Shown here: in pieces, positions 55,330-64,000 of the stretch
Layout of the letters: every line of letters starts with the position of its first letter
Numbering within the stretch: the first letter of the stretch is position 1
Assembly (NCBI GenBank): GCA_029379385.1
Contig: CM055607.1
Coordinates: forward strand, 10,664,001-10,728,000
Length of the DNA stretch: 64,000 nucleotides
Direction: 5' to 3'
DNA from: Quillaja saponaria
Taxonomy: Eukaryota > Streptophyta > Magnoliopsida > Fabales > Quillajaceae
Position numbers and translations under genes: made by a program
Notes under the pieces: generated by a model
Told to the model about the DNA's origin: nothing
Seen by the model: the letters and a program-made list of their open reading frames with translations, nothing else
The model's database searches: none

Positions 55330-58050
55330 CTAGAACCACCGTAATTATATTATTTAAAAAAAAAAGAAATTTTCATAAGATGGCAGTTGGCATACTTTAC
55401 AACTACTGCAAATCTCTATTTATACTAATAAGATTATAATCAGAAATAAAGTTAAACTCTATTAAAAGATAAACCTAAAATAAAACAATGTCAATTGAAA
55501 CAAAATTTTAAAAGATAATCTTTTTGTTTAATAAGATAAATTCTGAAAGATAAATTAACATGATAATTATCTAAAATATGGATTAATAATCAATAAATGT
55601 CACATCTATCTTATATTGTGATTCTCATTTGGAATTCAATTGGTTTTGTTTTTCAAGTTCTCAAATGATTATTTTCTTTAATGATATTGAGGGTTATTTG
55701 GATTGTAGCATGTGAGACTAGTTTTGGTTCTGCGTCACCAGGGATGCAGATGCCTTTCATTTAGCACGTATGGACGAGTGTCTAGTCCATCCGCGAAACA
55801 GCTAAGGAGTATTTTTAGAATATTTAACCATTTTAATTATGCTTTTATATTTTAGTTTTATGTTATTTTTGTTTCTCCATAAATTCAATTTTTAGACAAT
55901 TTAAACATACAATCAAAATATGACAAATAGAGACTATGATCCTCATTTCACCGTCAATCCAAACAGACTTTGATATGACAACGCTAACGAAAAATTAAAA
56001 GCAATAATTAAGATAGTAAACAATGTGTATGAGTATTGTGAATAAGCCTAAATTACATAAGTACCATTATAAAATTGGACTAATAATTGGGTGTATGGAG
56101 CATGAATAATTATATCGTGATTAAATTATTATCTAGTTCTAAAATTTGAATTGTAAAATGCTTTTGGAATATAAAAATGTATTAATCTACAAATTTAATT
56201 ATTTTCAAAATGTGAGAAGGACACACTGTCATGTAATTTCAGCATGTACTCCATTTAAGCAATAAAATACACGGTTGTCCTAAAACAAGATAATATAAGC
56301 AATAAAATACAAGGTTGGAAATCAAACACGTCATAATAAAAATAAGATAATATTAGGACCTCTCGACCAGGAAACTATTATTTATTTAGTTTAAAAATCA
56401 CTTTCATTTTGTATAATAGCATATTTGGTTAAAACTGAAAATAACTTTTGGTTAACACAATTTTAGTCTATTTTTTAAAAACTATTAATGTGTAGCTTTT
56501 CTAAAACACACTTACAACAACATACAAGACCAACTTTTATATTATTTTTTGACAAAAATATCCTAATTTTTAATTATTATTGACATATAGTTATTAAAAA
56601 ATTATAGACTTATTAAGATTGAAAAAATTAGTAAAAAAGAAATCAATAGCTCTAAAACAATTACAATCCTATTGATATTAAAATGGTAAAAAAGAAGTTA
56701 AAAGTAAATAGTAGTTTATTTGTAGAAAAATATTAACAACTAAATATGTAATTATATACGTAATAATAAAAACTTATAAGAATATTTAAGGAAATCAAAA
56801 TATTCTGTTATTAAGCCACTTTTATATATTGTATAGATATAGATATAGATATTTGATGGGTTCAAATTTTTTTGGTGGAGCTCGTGGGTAATAGCATTTT
56901 CATAAATTCTCTAATCTAAACATAGATGTCATGTCTTTAACTAAAATAGAAAAGTGAATAATTAATTTATAATTTTAAAAAATAATTAGTTAATGTGCAA
57001 TTAAAAGATTCCACACTGTCTACATTTCATTACTTATAGAAAAATTAATTAATCTATTTATATCTGGCAGATGATTTATTACTCAACTAGTCAACAAGAT
57101 TCTCCTCCCTTATTTTTCACTTACCAATTGAATGAGTAATCAAATAATATTAGCATGTGATGTTAATGCATTTATTTACATTTTATGTACTAAGAGGAAA
57201 ATGGAGCCTACATAGGAAAAAAAAATAAAAATCCATGATTACCAAATTTACTTCTTTTTAAAGTAGAATCATTAATTCATTACAATTCAATGCTTTTATC
57301 ATTAGAATTATGATATGTTTTATTTATTAATTTATTTCTTTATTTGAAGGTTAAATGTGTTTGGGCCAACTTATGCGTACCTCAATTAATCACTTTTGTT
57401 GTCTGACTGAAGTAGGCCATTTACGATAGGATTAGAGAATTTTAGTGAGTGATATATATAAGAATACAATTGTTAGTTATAAAAAAGTATATTAAAACTA
57501 GATTTGTTTTTATTTACAAAATGAGCTCAAAATAAAACTCAAAATCAGTTGATTTGAGCTCTTAACGTGTAGCTCACAAGCTAGCTTGGTTCATTGCCAA
57601 CCCTAATTGCAAGAAGGTAATGGCATCCTTCCTTAAGGTAGAATTGAATGCTCACCCAAAAAACTAATGGTTGCACAGTAGAAGATGATAACTTAGTTAT
57701 TTATAATTATGATTTTGTGTAGAGTTTTGTAACTATGCCCAGTAATGCTGCCTTGAAGGGAAGCTGTTTCCCTAAAGTTGTTGTAGAACCTAGAACCTAT
57801 TTATTTTATGAATTTCCATTGTGTACCCTAAAGAAAAATTAACAAAACAAATCCATGAGTTCTATATAAACTAACTATTACCAACATGGTTCCTTCCGTT
57901 AATTATTATATATTAGGCTACTAGCTATGAATATATTAATTAAATTAAAATTTATTTCTAACGTGTTCTGTGTGAATTGTTAAAATATTTTCAATGATTA
58001 TCCATATGAATGTATGGCTTACGAAGACACAACATGTAATTGCTCCTATG
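55330..58050. other. Intergenic DNA, no gene seen
   Basis: Includes a partial promoter-like segment at about 56229 (TTTCAGCATGTACTCCAT). Otherwise AT-rich with no recognised features. Confidence 0.45.
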
Positions 58051-58058
58051 CTAGCACT

Positions 58059-58066
58059 ATAAATTT
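58059..58066 (+). promoter_or_regulatory. TATA box of the 58 kb Kunitz gene
   Basis: TATAAATT 83 bases upstream of the ATG at 58142. GATTATCCATATGAATG lies upstream, and CATTGGAGCTCATCATC in the leader is also kept in the pseudogene at 15246. Confidence 0.7.
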
Positions 58067-58141
58067 CGTACTCCCTCCATTGGAGCTCATCATCATCTCA
58101 TTCATAAATCATAGACCAATTCAATTAACAGGTTGAAAACA

Positions 58142-58819
58142 ATGGAGGCAACTAGTCCACTACTACTATTACTCTCTTGCTTCCGGATTCTCTTTGCCTT
58201 CACCACAAAACCATTTCCAACTGCTGCTGCTCAACCTGTACTTGACACAGATGGTGAGCCACTCCAGTGGTATACTAGGTACTATGTCCTACCACATAAT
58301 TTTGCTCTTGGTGGTGGGCTTAGCCTTGGTACCCTTAACAACAAGACCTGTCCTCTCTATGTCACCCAAGAAATTTCGGAAGTTGAAAATGGCTTCCCAG
58401 TAACATTTTCACCTGCATCTTATCCTTCTAATTACTTAGCTTCCATAGACACATCCCTTCTTCTTAACATCCGGACAATCGCACAAACAGTGTGTCTAGA
58501 ATCCCTGGTTTGGAAGGTTGGGGAACAAGCAAATGGGTTGTGGGTGGTGAGTACTAATGGAGAGATTAATGCTGGAAGCAGTAGCACCTTTATGATTCAG
58601 ACAAGTCAAGATGTACCTGGTGCCTACACTATTGTGACTTGTCATGGTCTTGGTATGCTACCTGTATGTAGCCATCTTGAATCATCACAGTTTGTTGAGA
58701 ATGGTAAAAGATATATCACCGCGGGTAGTATGGTGAACGGCTTCACAGTTATGTTCAAAAAGGCTCCAAGTCCTAGAACAACTTCCTCAAAATATATTCA
58801 AAGTGTTGCTATGGAGTGA
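58142..58819 (+). CDS. Kunitz-type (STI family) protease inhibitor
   Basis: An intact single-exon gene for 225 residues. The ATG at 58142 (MEATSPLLLLLS) is preferred over the in-frame TTG at 58133, which is not an expected plant start. The signal peptide runs to about residue 30. The STI signature PVLDTDGEPLQW is at 32-43, followed by YYVL. Cysteines are at 70, 118, 167 and 176. The reactive loop, about SPASYPSNYLAS (90-101), is longer than in the other copies and has no basic residue, so a trypsin target is unlikely; that is inference. An NKT sequon is at residue 68. The C-terminus SSKYIQSVAME has two extra residues. The pseudogene at 15246-15944 is its nearest relative in the window. Confidence 0.94.
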   Translation: MEATSPLLLLLSCFRILFAFTTKPFPTAAAQPVLDTDGEPLQWYTRYYVLPHNFALGGGLSLGTLNNKTCPLYVTQEISEVENGFPVTFSPASYPSNYLASIDTSLLLNIRTIAQTVCLESLVWKVGEQANGLWVVSTNGEINAGSSSTFMIQTSQDVPGAYTIVTCHGLGMLPVCSHLESSQFVENGKRYITAGSMVNGFTVMFKKAPSPRTTSSKYIQSVAME

Positions 58820-59509
58820 TAATCATGATTTAGATTGTGTTATGCATAATAAGCGCTAAATAGTATACGTAGCGATTTGCATTAATCAATTCTCTGTTTT
58901 TCATTAATTTGAAGCTTTGTGTCAGTCCCTATAAAGTTGTCCGGGTGCAATGCACTTCCGTACGTACGTTTGTTTTGTAATTTGTTTCGTTAATTAAATG
59001 TTTTATTGATTTTCTACTTAATGTTTTTCATGCATGCAGATGGTGCATTTTAATTGGTTTAATTTATACATTGTCATTTTATATTGATTTGTGTTTTATT
59101 TTACTAAAAAAGGAAAATCTTTATTAATATAAACAATTTTCATTATCACGAACCCAAATTGGACCTCAAAATAGGAGTCCAAATTCAGGTTGAAAGGCCT
59201 AAAATGAAGCCCGAAATGTTTTGAATTCGCATTGTTAAAATAATCTCGTTACAAATTATTCCTCTCTCATGAGATTTTGCATTGCTATATATATTGAAGC
59301 AGATTTTCTTCCACTCATTTGGGTCACTTTTTTTCAATTTCTTCACTGATTTATGGATGTGAAACAAAAAATTTGGCCAGATTGATAATTTTTAAATATT
59401 TTTAAATTTTTTGAGAGAAAAAAAAAGGAGTGTGAGTTTACAAAAAATTTTGAGATGAAATTCAAAAGAAATCAATACATGTTGTAATAAAAATAAATTT
59501 AAAAAATAC

Positions 59510-59590
59510 AGATGAAAATAAATACATAGAGTGGGCATATATTGATGGTGTTGTTAATGGTGCCAAGCTTAAGCTCACCACCAAAGAAAA
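59510..59590 (-). pseudogene. Kunitz inhibitor relic, short
   Basis: Minus-strand remnant of the first-cysteine and GGGLNLGTINNN segments of a gene like 10803-11504 (AGAGTGGGCATAT, GTTGTTAATGGTGCCAAG, CCACCACCAAAG). The rest is missing. Confidence 0.65.
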
Positions 59591-60357
59591 AAGAGAAAAA
59601 TAAAATATTATATAAAATAATCTAGCTAATTTTTATTTTTTTTAACACAATAAATCTATTATATTTTTAGAGAAAGAAGAGAATAAAAAATTATACACGG
59701 ATAACTAAATTTTTAAATTTCTTTTAACCTTTCACTTTTAAGTGTAAGTTTCTCACATTATTAATATTTGAGTTAGGTTGAAAATAATAGACACTTGCAA
59801 GCAAATCGCATGCTATATATATATCAACGATTAAAAAATAAATAGTGATAACATGTATTAAATTGAATGTTTTTAGGCATGTTAAATTGACCATATTATT
59901 TCATCAAAGACATAAATAAAAACTTGGTGATATATTAACTTAGTAGGTATTGAAAGTAATATAAATATGATCCATATAATCCCATTCCTAGGCCATGTCA
60001 TTTTTCATGGTTTAGTCATGAATGTAGCACGCTATCTTTGGCGGTTGTTGTTTCCTGAAAGCATATATATGTCACAGCTGCATCAAAGAGCAACGAAGAC
60101 TTAAAAGAATTTTGTTTCTTTTGGCTCACAAAAGAGAGGTTCTAAACAAAAAAATTGTGAGTTGCTTCCTTTTCATCCTCTTCGAATCTCTCAATACCAT
60201 GTGCCAAAATAAAGAATTTCACAAAAGTTGCAGACACCACCAAAGTGTTCCTTAAAAAGTTCAGTGTACATTCATCTTCAAGAATGAATTGATGACATAT
60301 ATATCTAAGAATATTTATACATTTTCAATAATATGAAAGCGCTCTTTGTTTTTCATA

Positions 60358-61366
60358 TTAACTATAACATTTTATTTTAATCCAATAAACTGATATATAA
60401 CAATGATCTATCAATTGATATATAAATATCCTTGTGATATATAAAATATTTATTTATTTCATAATCTTCGTAATAGTCTTATTTTTCTCTTATTCAGAGA
60501 TGTTTTACGGTTTTCTTGTCCTCATTATTGTTTTTGTTAATCTCTAGTCTTAAACCTCACTTTTAAGATTTTTTTTTTTGCAAAGCTTAAAATTAATTTG
60601 CTTCTCTATGATACATATAATATATTTATTTAAAACTTTTTATATATATATACGATTAGTGTAGAGTGCACAATAAGAATTAGAAAACCAAACTTCAATT
60701 TTATTTCTTTATACAAATATGAAGGGCAGACAAGATTGAAAAATTAGATATAAATATTATTTCTCACTATACAAGATTACTAACAAATTATTCCAGACAC
60801 GGTCCCATTGATTTGTCCTAGGACTAGGTAGATAAGATTTTTTAGTTGTATTATTATTTCATGATTGATTATTTATATATATATTTTTAAGTTGAATAAT
60901 AAAATATTAAAATGAATAATTTCAAAATTTATTTGTTTCTTAATAAAAATACAAAGAGAGTATTTTAAGCACTTTATCCTAATTTTGAGTTTTAGGAGAG
61001 ATCTGTGTAATATTGACAAAATTCATGAGAGATTGGAGTTATTTACTTAATAATTTATTTTTATTTGGACATTTTATAGAAAGATGTGGAAAAATATATA
61101 TATATATTTTTTTATAAGTATTCTTACACCTTTTAGACTTACACCTTTTGAGTATAAGCATAATCTCATTGGGGTCTAAAGAGGAAGCAAAGAGAAGTAG
61201 AGCAATATGAGCTTACAGCTGAGAACAAGAAGAAGAAAAAAATAAAAAGAGTACAGACAAGTCGGAAGAGAGCAAAGAATAAAACAAAAAACAACTAAAC
61301 AAAACAATATAAAATTTCTAAGTCTAAAAGTTACTTGTAAAAGTGTGGTGGAGATATATATATATA

Positions 61367-61402
<36 letters not shown>

Positions 61403-62050
61403 TCATTGTTCCCTATGTTATAAATACATTAATTTACTCGGTAATACATTTTATATAAGGTTAGATCTAAGTCCAACTCAATTCATGATGTGATGAAAAT
61501 TAATTCTTACTTACATGGATATACTTATATATATATATACAAGTGTTCATTTATCATTAATTTAATTAATTTTAATCATCTAATCACAATAAGTTAAGTA
61601 AACATATGTTGAATTATGGAGTTATAACACAAACGAAAGAAATGACGGCTACCTAGAAATTGAAACAAATTAATCCCCGGATACGCACAAATGATTCCAA
61701 ACAGGTCCAATTGATTTATCCGAGGACGAGGCGAAATACTATGTAGCTATGAATTAGGGGAATCAATTAAATGTGCCAAAATTATTTCAAAGCGTTCCAT
61801 AAAACTTCAATTTATGCACAAGAAGACAATTGCGGCAGACCAACTAGATACAGAAATAAATCCAGGATTACTGAAACTGACTTAATTATTTCTAACACGG
61901 TCCCGTTAATTGGTATTAGCCCCAACCAGATCTCTTACGTTTAAATTTTTTGAGAAAGGCCGAAGAGCTAATTCATATAAATTTTCTGTTAATGCATGCA
62001 AGAGTTAATGGCCGGCCATTTGAGACTTCCAATCCTTCTTGTTTCACACA
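60358..62050. repeat. Segmental duplication, right copy (partner 3157-4755)
   Basis: Direct copy of the block that follows the assembly gap. It differs by small indels, including expanded TA runs at about 61355-61400, and by an extra segment near 61580-61625. It continues past 62050 into sequence that is deleted in the left copy. Confidence 0.9.
61352..61400. repeat. TA microsatellite
   Basis: Nearly continuous TA repeat of about 45 bases, much longer than the corresponding place in the left copy (4140-4150). Confidence 0.85.
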
Positions 62051-62130
62051 GAGTGGGCATATATATATGTATGTATATATGGTGGTGGAGGTGGTGTTAA
62101 TGGTGCCAAGTTTAAGCTCACCGCTAAAGA
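62010..62130 (-). pseudogene. Kunitz inhibitor relic
   Basis: Minus-strand remnant with the SNGRP-type segment (GGCCGGCCATTTGAGACTTC), the first-cysteine segment (CACAGAGTGGGCATAT), a TA/TG run inserted in what was coding sequence, and the LNLGTINT part. It is the fuller version of the relic at 4690-4755. Confidence 0.75.
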
Positions 62131-62199
62131 AAAAAGAAGAAGAAAATTTAAACTTGTATGAAGCAATCAACCTAATTTATTTTTACTCCTAAAAGAAAA

Positions 62200-62800
62200 A
62201 AGGCAATAAATCTATCATATTTTTAGAGAAAGAAGAAAATAAAAAATTATACACGGATAACTAAATTTTTTATTATGTTTTAATCTTTCACTTATAAGTT
62301 GAAGTGTTTCTAGGATTATTAAGTATCAATGGGTATTGTGGCCTAATAATTTAGAAGTTTTCAATTCATGTTGTTTAAGATTTTACCGGTAACCTTCAAC
62401 TGGACATCATTGATAATGAGGAACTTCGTATTGAATTGATAAAGACAGAATTTTATATTCGTATTTGATGAAATTTAAAACATTTTAAGCCTTTGGATAT
62501 TGATAGTATCTCAGAATATTCTTTTAATTTTTTTACTAAAAACTAGTAGTAAGGACATGGTTAATTAATTATCTGAAACAGTTGGTATTGATAGTATTGA
62601 TTTCAATGAATTTGTCTGGATTTAATCACAACAATACAATGACTGCTGCCTAGAAATTAAAACAAACTAATCTACGATTACTCACAAATTATTCCAAACA
62701 GGTCCAATTGATTTGTCCTGGACCAGGCTACATACTAGCAAGCTATGAATTAGGTGAATCAATTAAATGTGCTAAAATTATTTCAAACTTAAGTGTTCCA
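62200..62800. repeat. Conserved Kunitz-flank block
   Basis: Another copy of the block at 18340-19190, with ATTTGTCCTGGACCAGGCTA at about 62712 and AATTAGGTGAATCAATTAAA after it. Confidence 0.6.
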
Positions 62801-63119
62801 TAAAACATATTTTATGGAAGAAGGTTTTAAGTTGAAATTTTTATAAATTTTTTCAATCACGCTATGAATAATCTAAGTTGAATTGGATTGAACAAAATTA
62901 ATAGAAATATCATACTAACCGGAGATCACTGACCATTAAAATGATACATATTTTTTGCGTAGAGCATATTCCTTTTTTTTTTTTTTTTTGGGGTAGATAG
63001 GTAGGCTTCGTTTTAATTTACCTTGTAAGTGGTCCAAATCATATTTCTTATTTTTAATCTGTCCAAGTTCATCCCATTTGTTTGTGTTAATGTAAAAGTT
63101 TATATTAACACACTTGCAA

Positions 63120-63399
63120 TAAATGGGTGAACATTTATTGGTAGGCCGTTTTGAACCTCAGATCTTTCTTGGGTGACATAGTGTGGGCAGGACTTGTTGT
63201 TATGGGTGCCAAGGCTAAGACCATCTCCAGGAGGTCCCCAATTATGTGGTAAGACATAGTAATTATAAGACCACTGAAGTGGCTCATCAGTTGAGTCCAG
63301 CAGAAGCTCAGCAGAAGCAAGAAATGGTCTTGCGGATATGAAAGAAAGCAGAATTATAAAGCCAGAGAGTGCTAGTAGTTGTGGACTAGTTTTCTTCAT
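63120..63399 (-). pseudogene. Kunitz inhibitor pseudogene, 5' half
   Basis: Minus-strand gene start with promoter, signal peptide (MKKTSPQLLALSGF) and mature N-terminus to GLPIN, about 92 codons, closely matching 49231-49899. After that the sequence leaves the family and meets a stop at 63100. The second, third and fourth cysteines and the reactive loop are therefore lacking. The signature has changed to LLLDSTDEPLQW (glycine to aspartate). The promoter, with AATTTATA at about 63466, is intact, so a short secreted peptide could be made. Loss of the core makes inhibitor activity unlikely. Confidence 0.88.
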
Positions 63400-63560
63400 C
63401 TTCTTTTTTCTTTTGATTCTGTTGGTTTGTAAATGAGTTAGTGATCTCCAAGGGAAGGAGTATGGAATTTATAGTGGTAGCTCCTGGTTACCCACAAGGC
63501 ATGTGGATCACCACTGAATATTTTAGTTTCATGGAACATGTTTGTAATTATTTGAAGGAA
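63400..63560 (-). promoter_or_regulatory. Kunitz promoter of the truncated copy
   Basis: Nearly the same as 49900-50060: leader, TATAAATTCC on the minus strand, and the CACATGCCTTGTGGGTA segment near 63491. Confidence 0.65.
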
Positions 63561-63629
63561 CCTATGACATTTATAGTCCTATAAAATTTATTTATTTTTT
63601 TTTATCAATTTTGTCCTAAAGTTTTTAAG

Positions 63630-64000
63630 GCTTAATTTGGTAAGGCTGTGATTTTTTTAGAGGTGTTGTGCTTTCATGACTCTCTTAGAATTGTTTTGAA
63701 AAAGTTACAGCATTAGTGTTTAATAAAATAATTGCAAAAATTTCTCTCAATAAGTAGAAGCCTATAATAGATTTAAATTGACTATAATAGATATTGATAA
63801 TCAAAAAAGAGATAATTAATCTACTGTATTAATTAATAAATGGATAAACATGAATTTTCATTAAAAATTGAGGTTATATTAGTTTTTTAAATTTTTGATA
63901 GCAAAAACCAGTTTTTAAAATCACTCCTTGAAGCACTTTTAAAAACACTCATGACTTTTAAAAGTTTAGAGCAAAAGAACCCCACTTTTTTATTTATCAA
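63630..64000. mobile_element. MITE, family 1 copy 4 (cut by window end)
   Basis: Begins TAAGGCTTAATTTGGTAAGG and corresponds to 4888-5264 of copy 1. It sits at the same place in the duplicated block, so it was inserted before the duplication. Confidence 0.65.

Noticed and set aside
58133..58141. Start of the 58 kb Kunitz gene at 58133
   Set aside because: That codon is TTG; the ATG at 58142 has the same signal-peptide start as the relatives (xxTSPLLL).

Overview
The window is nuclear DNA from a dicot plant, most likely a rosid. It is very AT-rich, its genes have spliced introns with GT/AG borders, and it holds a TIR-type NLR resistance gene (a class absent from grasses) together with a cluster of Kunitz (STI/miraculin-type) protease-inhibitor genes. 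Genus and species cannot be fixed from the sequence alone. There is one assembly gap of exactly 100 N (3057-3156).

Kunitz cluster. Four single-exon Kunitz genes look intact: 10803-11504 (-), 28437-29075 (+), 49231-49899 (-) and 58142-58819 (+). Around them lie at least nine broken copies (1418-1770, 4690-4755, 15246-15944, 15954-16187, 18094-18290, 19715-19980, 48235-48400, 59510-59590 with 62010-62130, and 63120-63399). The non-coding flanks are shared between copies as a mosaic of direct and inverted blocks, so the locus grew by repeated duplication, inversion and deletion of gene-plus-flank units. The left edge (from 3157) and the right edge (from 60358) are direct copies of each other about 57 kb apart. 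Several blocks are orphan promoters with TATA and G-box-like elements but no gene.

NLR locus. On the minus strand from about 39.9 to 33.2 kb lies a multi-exon gene: TIR exon, NB-ARC exon, two short exons, a large LRR exon, a C-JID exon, then five further exons encoding a GRAM-domain region of the GEM-like family. Intron phases stay compatible through the junction, so this reads as one TIR-NBS-LRR-CJID-GRAM fusion, i.e. an NLR with an integrated GRAM domain. As written it carries at least five single-base indels, mostly in homopolymers, and has no ATG at the expected start, so it is either a decaying gene or carries consensus errors. A relic of its last exon lies upstream at about 41.94-42.13 kb.

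Transposon debris fills much of the rest: a degraded LINE ORF1 (DUF4283 plus zinc knuckle) fused to a Kunitz pseudogene promoter at 14.05-15.2 kb, a four-copy MITE family, another MITE at 9.2-9.6 kb, an LTR primer-binding-site remnant at 7.2 kb and two copies of a long dispersed repeat at 44.5-45.5 and 53.4-54.2 kb. The inhibitors are expected to be secreted or vacuolar anti-herbivore/anti-pathogen proteins and the NLR a cytoplasmic immune receptor, so the whole window is a defence-gene neighbourhood.
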